NCBI RefSeq assembly: GCF_000735195.1
Contig: NZ_JPIM01000004.1
Location: 1 to 64,000, forward strand
Source of the DNA: Chloroflexus sp. MS-G
GTDB taxonomy: Bacteria; Chloroflexota; Chloroflexia; Chloroflexales; Chloroflexaceae
Reading direction: 5' to 3'
Length of the DNA stretch: 64,000 bases
The first letter of the stretch is position 1. Every line of letters starts with the position of its first letter. Shown here one piece after another: positions 10,801-17,433 of the stretch. Under the pieces are notes generated by a model that was given only the letters and a program-made list of their open reading frames with translations, ran no database searches and was not told the DNA's origin. The translations under genes were made by a program, and so were the position numbers.

Positions 10801-12325
10801 GCCGAAACCGGTTAGTGACCCTGGTATGTGAAGATGTACGTTGTCGCCATCGTCCCCAGCGCGCCAGCACGACCAGTGCCCACGCGGCCAGGATCGTGAG
10901 TGCACCATAGATCGGCAACAAATACCTCATCGTGATCGCGAATTGATTGCCTTGCCACCCGAAGTAGAAGGCCACCCAACACCACAACACCCATGCCGGA
11001 TGCCACGAACGTCCGATCAACGGTGCAGGATGCACCGCCCATTGCCAGCCACGCCGAATATGCCGACCGGCAAAGAGGAACCAACCGCCCCAGGCCGCCA
11101 GACCGAGGAATGCTCCCATCCCCCACACAACCATATTGATCCATGGGAAGAGGTACGCCGGTCGTCCAACCCATTGCTGACCAGGGGGAAAGTCGTATTC
11201 GCCGGTAACCAGCGCCCGCACCGTTGTCAGATTCTCGCGAAATCGCGGTTCGAGTCGAATATCGAAGAATCCAGCCCCATGCAAGAATGATGGGCCTTCA
11301 ATGAGCGGTGAGTCAGGACGTGAGCCGATAAACGCATCAGGAGCCAGTACCCGAAACGTCACCAACGAGATGCTACCGGCCAGAATGAGTAGCCAGATTT
11401 CACGTTGCAACCAGCGATTAATCAACTCGCTCCAACTACGTCCGCGCAAGGCTCGTTGTGCGGCAATAATGGTTGCCACAATGGCCAATCCACCAATGGT
11501 CGCCATCGTAATGCGGTTGGCTGTAGCCGCACCAATGCTGAGACCGAGAGCCAGATACGAGCCGATACCACCCCCTTGGGCAATCCGTACCGTCCAGTAC
11601 AGCCCCAACAGACAAAAAAAGGTTGAGAAGGCAGGGTCCACAAAAAAATGACTTTGCTGGATGTGCATCACCGTCAGCGCAGTCAGCAGTGCCGCTAGGA
11701 GCGCAATCTTGCGGTTGAATAAACGTCGCCCGATCAGATAGACGATTAGGATGCTCCCAACATCAAACGCTGCTGCCAACGCTCGCCCAACATTGACGAT
11801 CTGACCATAACTGGTGAGGTCAACTCTGTCCGGATTCAACAACCAGATGAGAGGGATCAACCGCGGCCAGTTTCGTTCGGGATTATTCACCAATGGCCCA
11901 TAATCGGTGCGTTTTTCGGTTGGCGCTGTCGGGTTCGCTCCAACTCGTGGTGGCCCGGTGATAGTCAGCACTTGGGCTGGCAATACTTCAGTCGGCGTCA
12001 ACAGTACTGCCACAACCCGCGTAAGCATAATGGGCAATGGCCCATAGACGTACAGCGGAAACTGCTCATAGTTACGCGGATTGAGCGGTGAGCGGCTGGA
12101 GTCGTAGAATTCACCGATGGATCCTGGTAAACGAACAGTTGAGGCAACGTAGGTGAAAAAGCGCTCATCAGGATGTTGACCGGTTCGCGAATCCCAGTCG
12201 AAGAGGTTGAGAGTCCGAAAATAGATTCCCAACAGTAAAATGGCCGTCAGCCCGAGGCGGACGACCCATGGCTGATAACGGGTTACAGCCTGTCGCACAG
12301 TGGTTCTCTCGGAAAGTCCACGCAT
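4823..12325 (-). CDS. giant GT39-like / double YYY-domain / TPR membrane protein
   Basis: A 2500-residue membrane protein with four parts. (1) Residues about 1-750 form a PMT/ArnT-like glycosyltransferase module with an acidic first loop (GQHPDERFF near residue 50). (2) A YYY/DUF2298 unit has GGEKPMD near 886 and INYYYFG near 920. (3) A second YYY unit has GGEKPME near 1682 and INYYYYG near 1714. (4) After a proline run near 2317 come TPR-like repeats (about 2325-2500). Each YYY unit ends with a soluble segment carrying RYGVEYVYVGGVER or a close copy, so the units are duplicates; a third is the coupled downstream gene. Known Chlor_Arch_YYY proteins include such long forms, but no function is established. 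A lipid-linked sugar transferase acting outside the membrane is plausible inference. No clear ribosome site precedes ATG 12325. A TATAAT at 12373-12378 could drive a short leader. Confidence 0.85.
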   Translation of the reverse strand: MRGLSERTTVRQAVTRYQPWVVRLGLTAILLLGIYFRTLNLFDWDSRTGQHPDERFFTYVASTVRLPGSIGEFYDSSRSPLNPRNYEQFPLYVYGPLPIMLTRVVAVLLTPTEVLPAQVLTITGPPRVGANPTAPTEKRTDYGPLVNNPERNWPRLIPLIWLLNPDRVDLTSYGQIVNVGRALAAAFDVGSILIVYLIGRRLFNRKIALLAALLTALTVMHIQQSHFFVDPAFSTFFCLLGLYWTVRIAQGGGIGSYLALGLSIGAATANRITMATIGGLAIVATIIAAQRALRGRSWSELINRWLQREIWLLILAGSISLVTFRVLAPDAFIGSRPDSPLIEGPSFLHGAGFFDIRLEPRFRENLTTVRALVTGEYDFPPGQQWVGRPAYLFPWINMVVWGMGAFLGLAAWGGWFLFAGRHIRRGWQWAVHPAPLIGRSWHPAWVLWCWVAFYFGWQGNQFAITMRYLLPIYGALTILAAWALVVLARWGRWRQRTSSHTRVTNRFRRVGLTIARILVWSARYALPVVLVATALWAYAFSRIYTVPHSRVQAARWLADHAPPGSSVMYERWDDPLPLQATRNAAWNVTFFGIESSPYAEDEPVKYFGRGDEPGLLDQLDQADYITLTSNRVYDSTSRLRMRYPALMRYYHYLFNGELGFELVAEITSYPTILGIRIPDWMAEEAFSVYDHPRVLIFRKTPLYSRERAEQLITGNVEWGEVYKSPLLIADRNPTALRLTESIWPRYTKGGDWWSWLGTAPFTALWWMFWLEAPALAVFAVIGLRLRHLPDCGFSLAKILGLLLVAYLAWLGGSLRLVPFSPTTLWSIGLVVLALGGVFGWRERATLRRIWQERWPVLFTAEIIFLGFLLLGITLRWLNPDLWHPARGGEKPMDLAYLNAVLRSAAFPPFDPWHAGGYINYYYFGFVLVGALIHLSGVAPAVGYNLGVATIFALTALGAFGLVYNLVATQAPQSRRTNVALIAGVSAPVLMLLIGNLAQVGWFLNGYAAEQMRKGRYEWAFWDATRIVPGTINEFPFFTFLFADLHAHMLVMPLSLAALGLALAWMRQGTVRHWWIIGWLGLVAGAIRATNTWDYPTFVGLAGIMLALASGRHWRRAGWGWPATGLAAIVVGVAPALIGNLLFAPFIANFVTESSGIAFWQGPGFSLLEAIINAERTTAGQLFTIGGHWVVLWLLGIGLWAWRRRETLLIVIGPLAFWVLALIFDLVAVLPLLVMLVITAWVLWRIRNQAIGFVVPVLWTLAGIGLWAMVEVVVVRGDVGRMNTVFKFGLHSWMLLALAAAAAMPWGWAATRLLAPRWCWLLRAIGGLVLAAGLVYPLTAIPARIADRWNPDAPRTLDGAAFLSSINAAQHGPAYSLDEDAAAIDWLRRNARGTPIILEAHQPSYQWAGRIATFTGLPTLLGWEWHQIQQRSAVNATPVINYRQQIIATIYNTPDPDIALAALGRYGVEYVYVGGVERQLYSAEGLAKFQTLVERGALERVFQTGESVLYRVRTPGQPQMLTNDLPIRPPTMRTTPALELTQPVQQLPAVGHLGWNTVLSEQQWLALIAWLGIWYLIAGLGILPAYAALGHHGLVWARPIGLIMLGYAIWLPTSLGVWRYDNVGVLCGLAIIIGVNVVLWWRGVRPDWAMMRAIIPSELIFLAGFFMMVCIRAFNPDLWHPVWGGEKPMEQGFLNAILRSPVMPPYDPFYSNGYINYYYYGLYLMSLPIKLLGLDSAIGFNLALATLYGMLLSGAYELGTRLGERRRYGIVALALIGLVGNLTSLIPAGWSQGVNGLRLLLNGDITLLSDWFVGPSRVIPNTINEFPLFSFLYADLHPHLIALPLSLLAIACGWQLIRRPSKALWALSALTLGTLAVTNSWDFPTYGLLSGLAIIAGAVRRHGWRWQPLVLAVTRAIGLGVGSLLLFTPFFDRYWPMVRGLGFVTSGVTLPFDYLLIYGLPLTIVVPVIIGAAVQRWRNRIPPKPGMLLVSGLGIVIILSAAFPELTLRLCLLIVLLLTTALLVRRAAGEPAWYALFLAWVAWAVSLGIEIVYIRDHLDGSEWYRMNTVFKFGLHIWVLLGLAAAGLLPRLLRHLMVRHGTSAMAAGIAVIAIPALIAGSYLPVAIPSRIVTRFAVHTEPTLDGMAFMKQATFTYDCNAFGGCEANTTAVQIDLRGDAAAIRWLNQQIDGTPVVLQSSLWFYRAYGIRVAAATGLPTVISALHADEQRDPVTTARRVRDVETFFTTTDPEVALRILARYDVDYVYIGGVERAFYPTGLAKFAVLRDRYLRPVYEQDGVTIYAVPPLPDSYRFFGAETPPVAPPPPPPPNEPTIDLSELEAAVAAQPTNAPLAFGLADAYRRQGRLAEAVQILATAAAANPNDIGLHHLWGDILADAGRYEEAEQAYLAAIKASPTAGNYNKLATALIDWGWLDKAEIALGQAMSADPSVPDPYFQLARLFLARNQPRLAQDALQRYLQLAPDGRWAAEARQMLAQLNGGQP

Positions 12326-12372
12326 CTTGTCTAATAATGGATCGCATAGATAACAATAGCGTACACGCTGGC

Positions 12373-12378
12373 ATTATA
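12373..12378 (-). promoter_or_regulatory. possible -10 box for the giant YYY gene
   Basis: On the minus strand TATAAT preceded directly by GTG lies about 48 bases upstream of the giant gene's ATG, overlapping the stop region of the upstream [2Fe-2S] gene. No good -35 at 17 bases is visible, so this is a weak call. Confidence 0.35.
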
Positions 12379-12625
12379 CACCGCCATCGATAAGCTGTGC
12401 TACAAGTGACCCTATTGCCTGCAATGTGACGCAGTGCATCTGCCGTCCACCTGGATAGATACGTAGATTCGGTCCGAGTGCACAGCGATCCTGACAGCCG
12501 CCTGCGATACACTCGATCCGTTGCAACAAATGAGCCTGGCGGAGTTGTTGTTCAAGCGTTGATAGGATGTCGGCTGATCCCCGACTACGGCAATGAGGGC
12601 CAAGACAGATGTAGATACGAATCAT
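12374..12625 (-). CDS. thioredoxin-like [2Fe-2S] ferredoxin family protein
   Basis: An 83-residue protein beginning MIRIYICLGPHC. It has cysteines spaced C-x4-C near the N terminus and CIAGGCQDRC in the middle, the pattern of small thioredoxin-fold [2Fe-2S] ferredoxins (NuoE C-terminal-domain-like, 'shethna' type). It is probably a cytoplasmic one-electron carrier; the partner is unknown. ATG 12625 places the first cysteine where this family expects it. An upstream extension to 12700 would add 25 unrelated residues. It lies about 48 bp upstream of the giant YYY gene on the same strand, but a link between them is only positional. Confidence 0.7.
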   Translation of the reverse strand: MIRIYICLGPHCRSRGSADILSTLEQQLRQAHLLQRIECIAGGCQDRCALGPNLRIYPGGRQMHCVTLQAIGSLVAQLIDGGV

Positions 12626-13100
12626 ATTCACGTGCTCAGCAGAAAAATTCAATACCAGTGTACAGATTGTATCAAAAGGTCGCTCAGGCGTAACCTGCAC
12701 TATTTCCCTGGGCGCGCGGGCCTCCGGCCCGCCTCTTGCCCGCTTGCCTGGGTGCGCGGGCCTGTGGCCCGCCTCTTACCGGTCGGACACGTTTGTGGAG
12801 CGCCGCAGGCCTGGTAGCGCAGGCCTGTGGCCTGCGCCTTACCGGTCGGACACGTTTGTGGAGCGCCGCAGGCCTGGTAGCGCAGGCCTGTGGCCTGCGC
12901 CTTACCGGTCGGAAACGTTTGTGGAGCGCCGCAGGCCACAGGCCTGCGCCTTGCGGTGTATAGCCAGCACCCGGCGGGAGGCGGAGCAGCTTGCCTTGTA
13001 GCGCGGGCCACAGGCCCGCGCCTTGCCGGTCGGAAGCTCTTGGTAGCGCCGCAGTACGCCAGTGGGGTGGGATTGTTCCGTAACTTCTCTCCGAACTTGC
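12626..13100. repeat. repeat-rich intergenic region with 63-bp tandem repeat
   Basis: Three copies of a 63-bp unit start at 12775, 12838 and 12901, each opening CTTACCGGTCGGA; the third is truncated. A further fragment with GCCGGTCGGAAGCTC lies near 13023-13047. Interleaved are palindromes GCGGGCC-N3-GGCCCGC at 12716-12732, 12756-12772 and 13003-13019 and the variant GCAGGCC-N3-GGCCTGC inside the repeat. Open frames cross the region on both strands but encode only repetitive Arg/Pro/Ala-rich peptides, so I regard it as non-coding. Confidence 0.85.
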
Positions 13101-13129
13101 AACAAAATGGGAGGGCAGGTTTCCCTCCC
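13101..13129 (-). terminator. terminator of korAB
   Basis: On the minus strand a perfect 7-bp stem GGGAGGG/CCCTCCC (13123-13129 and 13109-13115) with a 7-base loop is followed by ATTTTGTTG. It lies about 30 bases after the korB stop and looks like an intrinsic terminator. Confidence 0.7.
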
Positions 13130-13160
13130 TCCTGTGCAATGAAACAGACAGAATTGACGG

Positions 13161-14009
13161 CTATACCCGGAAGCGTTCCAGATACGCCTGCGTATCAAAT
13201 GGTTTCGGAGTGGGACGCGGTAGCGGTTCAAGTGGTGGCCGACGATAAAAAATGCCAAGCGGCAGGCGTTCACGCTCAACTGCGTAGTGCATCGCTGCAT
13301 CGAGATCTGATGGATCGTGATCTGCGGGCAAATTGTACACCAGCTCCTTATACAGTTTATACGTATCGTAAAAGGTGACGCATGGACTTAACACGTGAAT
13401 AAAGGCAAAACCGCGATGCTCAAGCCCGGCTTTGATCAGTTCTGCCAACTGCTTCGGCTGACTCGAAAAACCACGGGCAACGAATGAAGCTCCACTCGAC
13501 AACACAATTGCCAGTGGATGAAGGGGTTGGGCCGATTGACCGTAGGGTGTGCTCTTTGTAACGTGTCCGCGCGGTGAGGTCGGAGACGTCTGCCCTTTCG
13601 TTAGGCCATAAATCGCGTTATCCATCACCACAACAGTAATATCGAGATCACGCCGTGCAGCGTGCGGTAAATGCCCCAGCCCGATACTGAAGAAATCGCC
13701 ATCACCACCCACCGCCATCACGGTCAAATCGGGGCGGGCAATTTTCAGCCCAATTGCTGCCGGTAACGCACGACCGTGTACCGTATGCAATCCGTATGTC
13801 TGCAAAAAGCCGGGTAGTCGTGAACTACAACCGATACCGGAGACCACAGCCAGGTCTTTCGGATTCATTTGCGTTGCGGCCAACGCCTGCTGAATAGCAG
13901 CCAAAACGCCGAAATCACCACAACCTGGACACCAGATCGGTTTCAGATCGCTGCGGTAATCGGACGGTTTGTAAACAACGGGCGGCGTAGTAATTGGTAC
14001 AGCAGTCAT
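13161..14009 (-). CDS. korB: 2-oxoacid:ferredoxin oxidoreductase, beta subunit
   Basis: A 282-residue TPP-binding subunit of a 2-oxoglutarate- or other 2-oxoacid:ferredoxin oxidoreductase. It would decarboxylate a 2-oxoacid to the acyl-CoA while reducing ferredoxin. The N-terminal WCPGCGDFG supplies cysteines for an iron-sulfur cluster. The TPP motif is GGDGDFFSIG followed by DNAIYGLTKGQ, with a TSPTSP stretch typical of KorB. ATG 14009 has GGAG 9 bases upstream; starts at 14051-14054 would overlap the korA stop but have no ribosome site. It is 41 bp downstream of korA in a two-gene operon with its own terminator. Substrate choice (2-oxoglutarate versus another oxoacid) cannot be fixed from sequence. 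Confidence 0.88.
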   Translation of the reverse strand: MTAVPITTPPVVYKPSDYRSDLKPIWCPGCGDFGVLAAIQQALAATQMNPKDLAVVSGIGCSSRLPGFLQTYGLHTVHGRALPAAIGLKIARPDLTVMAVGGDGDFFSIGLGHLPHAARRDLDITVVVMDNAIYGLTKGQTSPTSPRGHVTKSTPYGQSAQPLHPLAIVLSSGASFVARGFSSQPKQLAELIKAGLEHRGFAFIHVLSPCVTFYDTYKLYKELVYNLPADHDPSDLDAAMHYAVERERLPLGIFYRRPPLEPLPRPTPKPFDTQAYLERFRV

Positions 14010-14050
14010 AATTGTCTCCGCATCTAAGCTACGTGTGAAGCATATCGTCA

Positions 14051-15787
14051 TCAAGACAATACCGGTTCAGCAAGCCCATTTAGGACGTGAATCTGGCGTA
14101 GAATCTCTAATCGCGAGAACGGCATACCGGTATATTTGGTCATTGAGAGCACTTTAATCCCCAGTTCAGCCTGGAGTAATTTAGCAAACTGACCCTGGAA
14201 ATTCACTTCCGGTACCAGCACAATCTCGACCTGTTCAAGAAATTCGTTAATCGCATCAACCGGTAATGGCGCCAGCATCTGAACCTGCAACATTGCTACC
14301 GGTACTTCTTCCTGACCGGCCAGATAGACTGCACCACGACATGGGCCAGCAGTAGTTCCCCAGCAAATAATTCCTACTTTGGCCCGCTCGGCGCCAAAGC
14401 GGCGAACGTACTCGCGTGAATGTTGCAAGGGGGCCAGCTTGCCCCAGCGCTTCTCGGTCATTAATGCGTGATTCTTCGGTGTGTAATCGGGGTTGCCATA
14501 CTCATTATGTTCAAGGCCGGTTGCAGTGTATTGCGCATACGCCACGCCCGGCGCAACCATCGGCGAAATCAGGTTTGCGGTTATCTCGTAACGGCGATAC
14601 TGTTTGGGTGCTAGCGAACCGTTTGGCCGCAAGCGATCAACGCGCGGATACTTGTTCAGATCAAATGGTTCGACGGTCTCGGTGCGGAACGAGAGCGAAT
14701 AATCGCTGAGTAAGATAACCGGCGTCTGATATTGCTCGGCCAGATTAAACGCCCAAACCGTCAGATGAAAACACTCGGCAACGCTGGCCGGAGCAAGCAC
14801 GATCCGCGGACTATCACCGTGGCCCCCGTGCAGCGCAATATTTAAATCCGACTGCTCCATCTTGGTTGGTAGGCCGGTGCTGGGACCACCTCGCTGAGCA
14901 TCCACGATCACCACCGGTATCTCGGTCATACTAGCATAGCCGATTGCCTCACTCATCAGCGATAGCCCTGGCCCAGAGGTTGCGGTCATGGCGCGCTTAC
15001 CGCCATACGAAGCACCAATGCAAGCCATAATCGCTGCAATCTCATCTTCAGCTTGCATATAACCGCCACCGATTTGAGGGAGCATCGCTGCCATTCCCTC
15101 CATAATATCCGAAGCGGGAGTAATGGGATAACCGGCAAAGAACTCAACGCCGGCATGCAGCGCACCGGCAACAATCGCCTGATTACCGGTCATCACGTAG
15201 CGTTCGTGTTCGGCGACCGACTCCATCCAGAACGGATCGCGTTTCTCCAGCCGCTGAGCATAGGCAATGCCGGCGCGCAACGCTGCCAGGTTGCTCTCTA
15301 GCAAGTCGGCTTTTTTGCCCAATTTTGCCCGTACAATGTCTTCGAGCTTATTCAAACCTAAGCCAAACAACGTGGCCACCACACCGAGCGCTGCCACATT
15401 CTTTCCACGGCGATTGCCGACCTCCTGCGCTATGGCGCCGATTGGTACCGGATAAGCGACACCACGAAACTCGGTTGGCAGCTCAAATTCTTCGGGATCG
15501 TAGAGGAGTACCGCGTTCGAAGCCAAATCAGCATGGTGTAAATCCCACGCTTCACGGTTAAATGCGAAGAGCACATCAACCGCATCGCCCATTGAGCGTA
15601 CCGGGCTATTCGACGCACGAACCTGGAACATCACCGGGCCACCCTTGATCTCGGCTGGAGTGGTCCGAAAGGTAAAGACATGCAAACCAGAACGGGCAGC
15701 CGCTTGCGCGAGCATCTCGCCCGTCGCCGTGCTGCCATCACCGCTTTCGCCAGCTACGCGGATGACGATATCTTCCTTCTGAATCAT
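14051..15787 (-). CDS. korA: 2-oxoacid:ferredoxin oxidoreductase, gamma-alpha fused subunit
   Basis: A 578-residue fusion. Residues about 5-190 are the gamma (CoA/acceptor) domain, with RVAGESGDGS at the N terminus. From about 200 comes the alpha (pyrimidine) domain, with ITPASDIMEGMA and the ATSGPGLSLMSEAIGYA segment that contacts TPP. It pairs with KorB in an (alpha-gamma/beta) enzyme of the kind used for 2-oxoglutarate or 2-oxoacid oxidation with ferredoxin. I placed the start at ATG 15787, preceded by GAGG at 8 bases. An upstream extension to 15979 would run through the promoter and is not protein-like. A sigma70-type promoter lies at 15861-15889. Confidence 0.9.
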   Translation of the reverse strand: MIQKEDIVIRVAGESGDGSTATGEMLAQAAARSGLHVFTFRTTPAEIKGGPVMFQVRASNSPVRSMGDAVDVLFAFNREAWDLHHADLASNAVLLYDPEEFELPTEFRGVAYPVPIGAIAQEVGNRRGKNVAALGVVATLFGLGLNKLEDIVRAKLGKKADLLESNLAALRAGIAYAQRLEKRDPFWMESVAEHERYVMTGNQAIVAGALHAGVEFFAGYPITPASDIMEGMAAMLPQIGGGYMQAEDEIAAIMACIGASYGGKRAMTATSGPGLSLMSEAIGYASMTEIPVVIVDAQRGGPSTGLPTKMEQSDLNIALHGGHGDSPRIVLAPASVAECFHLTVWAFNLAEQYQTPVILLSDYSLSFRTETVEPFDLNKYPRVDRLRPNGSLAPKQYRRYEITANLISPMVAPGVAYAQYTATGLEHNEYGNPDYTPKNHALMTEKRWGKLAPLQHSREYVRRFGAERAKVGIICWGTTAGPCRGAVYLAGQEEVPVAMLQVQMLAPLPVDAINEFLEQVEIVLVPEVNFQGQFAKLLQAELGIKVLSMTKYTGMPFSRLEILRQIHVLNGLAEPVLS

Positions 15788-15860
15788 GGCAACCTCGCCG
15801 CAGCTTCGTTGCTTTGTACCTGCGTTGGTACATAAAGCAAATGAGAGATGGATTGTCCCT

Positions 15861-15889
15861 ATCATAGCACTGCCACAATCGCACTGCAA
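15861..15889 (-). promoter_or_regulatory. promoter of korAB
   Basis: On the minus strand TTGCAG (15884-15889) and TATGAT (15861-15866) are separated by 17 bases and lie about 75 bases upstream of the korA ATG. Spacing and match are good for a housekeeping sigma factor. Confidence 0.65.
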
Positions 15890-16640
15890 TGCCCTTTTTA
15901 TTGTGATAACTAGTGCGATGTTTGTGCAAAAATAATGCGTGATGGAGGGCAGTGTATGACAAAGCGGCGCAGCAGCCAATTGTTAGGACGAACATTGCCG
16001 GGCTATGAAAGGGTGCGCCCTGGCATACCCATTCACGGTGTGTATGCAGGTGCGCTGCTTCCCGTTCCGCATAAGCGTTATCGCCTCATAACAGATAAAC
16101 CCAAGCGATGAATGGCACACAATGGACGATCAGTGCATGGTGGGGCAAGATGCCGTCTTGCCGGAGAAGTGGTTTGCGAACCTCTCCCATTGATCTTCGC
16201 CTGCAATTCGGGTATCTCGGCCAGGTTTTGTAGATGATTAAGAGCCTGATCAAAAGCCCAGATTTCTCATTGGGCATGTAGCGAACCTGCCTATCATTTC
16301 GTGTGGAGGTGCTAACATACTTTCGCATCAGCCACACTTCGTCCCCTCTTTCAACTGTGTGGGAGCGGAAGGGAGGGCAGGGGGAAGGTGAGGGGCGCCA
16401 GGCGTGCGTCGCAGCACTGGCGCTGAACTCGGTGCCACCCGTTGCTACCGCGGCGAAGAGAAGCCTGTGTTGCCTGCAACCGTTCCCGGAACCATTCTGG
16501 AGATGCCCTTGCCTGGCGCGGGAAGTGCCTCTCGTAGTCGCAGCGATGAAGGATGATGCCTTCCACAGAGGTGGCCGAGGTCGAAGCGAGAAATGCGGGA
16601 AAAATCGCAACCTACGATTATCTTTTTTCTTAAAAGCAAC
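15890..16640. other. long non-coding region between korA and the puf cluster
   Basis: About 750 bases without a credible gene between two divergent operons. A 249-codon frame on the minus strand runs through the puf promoter and leader and has no domain. The plus strand contains a G-tract at 16371-16395 able to form a quadruplex. I see no recognisable binding site for a known photosynthesis regulator. Confidence 0.6.
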
Positions 16641-16643
16641 GGA

Positions 16644-16672
16644 TTGACATTTTTCGTTGATTCCTATATAAT
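16644..16672 (+). promoter_or_regulatory. promoter of pufBA
   Basis: TTGACA (16644-16649), a 17-base spacer and TATAAT (16667-16672) form a consensus sigma70 promoter. Transcription would start near 16679, leaving a leader of about 130 bases before pufB. Confidence 0.85.
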
Positions 16673-16807
16673 TTAGGCAACACACCACCGTTGCATGGTC
16701 TTCAACGAATACCGCTGAAGGGCGCTCGAATGTAGCGGAAGTTTCGCGGGAGACCAGCCGGGTGTCGGTCGCAATCTCGCTAATAGCAGAAAAGTGGAGG
16801 TTCGCCC

Positions 16808-16969
16808 ATGCGCGACGACGACGATCTGGTTCCACCGAAATGGCGTCCGCTATTTAACAATCAAGACTGGCTGCTGCACGATATTGTGGTGAAGTCGTTC
16901 TACGGCTTCGGTGTCATCGCCGCAATCGCGCACCTGCTGGTCTATCTGTGGAAACCGTGGCTTCCTTAG
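16808..16969 (+). CDS. pufB: light-harvesting B808-866 beta polypeptide
   Basis: A 53-residue antenna polypeptide of the membrane-integral B808-866 complex, which passes energy from chlorosomes to the reaction centre. A charged N terminus ([10 protein letters not shown]) is followed by one membrane helix. The His within [12 protein letters not shown] is the bacteriochlorophyll ligand, and an earlier His (WLLHDIV) fits the second pigment site of beta chains. It ends in WKPWLP. GGAGG at 16796-16800 lies 7 bases before the ATG. As I recall it, this is identical to the C. aurantiacus chain. pufA follows 28 bases after the stop. Confidence 0.97.
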   Translation: MRDDDDLVPPKWRPLFNNQDWLLHDIVVKSFYGFGVIAAIAHLLVYLWKPWLP

Positions 16970-16997
16970 TGTAGAGTAAGATGAGGAGGGATTATTC

Positions 16998-17171
16998 ATG
17001 CAACCTCGCAGCCCGGTGCGGACGAATATCGTCATCTTTACTATTCTTGGCTTTGTTGTAGCGCTACTTATCCATTTCATCGTGCTCAGCAGTCCGGCTT
17101 ACAATTGGCTATCGAATGCCAACGGCGGAGCGCTGCTCCTGAGCGCCGTGCGTATGTTGTTCGGAGTCTGA
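16998..17171 (+). CDS. pufA: light-harvesting B808-866 alpha polypeptide
   Basis: A 57-residue partner of PufB. The sequence begins [14 protein letters not shown] and has a single membrane helix with the bacteriochlorophyll-binding His in [12 protein letters not shown]. About 13 residues ([13 protein letters not shown]) follow the Asn-Gly-Gly stretch. From memory the mature Chloroflexus alpha chain ends near there at about 44 residues, so the tail is probably removed after insertion. GAGGAGGG lies 8-14 bases before the ATG. A strong stem-loop follows the stop by about 36 bases, which would favour accumulation of the short pufBA message over longer transcripts. Confidence 0.96.
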   Translation: MQPRSPVRTNIVIFTILGFVVALLIHFIVLSSPAYNWLSNANGGALLLSAVRMLFGV

Positions 17172-17207
17172 TGTGGTGGCGGGCCGGCTACGGCTCGCGT
17201 AAGACGG

Positions 17208-17238
17208 CAACCGCCAGCAGCGCCTCTGCTGGCGGTTG
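17208..17238 (+). terminator. intercistronic hairpin between pufA and pufC
   Basis: A perfect 13-bp stem (17208-17220 with 17226-17238, arms CAACCGCCAGCAG and CTGCTGGCGGTTG) with a 5-base loop. It is followed by TTGTTCG rather than a long U run. It can end transcription or protect the 3' end of pufBA mRNA, the way puf hairpins act in purple bacteria (analogy only). Confidence 0.75.
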
Positions 17239-17285
17239 TTGTTCGCAGGCGGTTGAGATTCGGCTTTTTGCACATAGATAAAAAA

Positions 17286-17314
17286 TTGACCTTTAGAAAT
17301 AATTCGTGTATACT
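17286..17314 (+). promoter_or_regulatory. second promoter, upstream of pufC
   Basis: TTGACC (17286-17291), 17 bases, then TATACT (17309-17314). It sits after the pufA hairpin and about 120 bases before pufC. A second TATACT at 17326-17331 lacks a good -35. Confidence 0.65.
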
Positions 17315-17433
17315 GAGAATCGGTGTATACTGGTTATTAGGATCGTTAGGGGCGGCGTCGCCCTTCCGCCGCAATCTCACGCTTGCATTGGCGTCACTAT
17401 GTTGGGGACGCCGATCTGGATCAGGAGAGACCC

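Noticed and set aside
12684-13139. Repetitive Arg/Pro/Ala-rich frames on both strands
   Set aside because: They only read through the 63-bp repeat and GGCC palindromes; no start signal or domain.
16086-16835. 249-codon minus-strand frame upstream of pufB
   Set aside because: It runs over the consensus pufB promoter and leader and shows no domain or ribosome site; it is a shadow frame in a control region.
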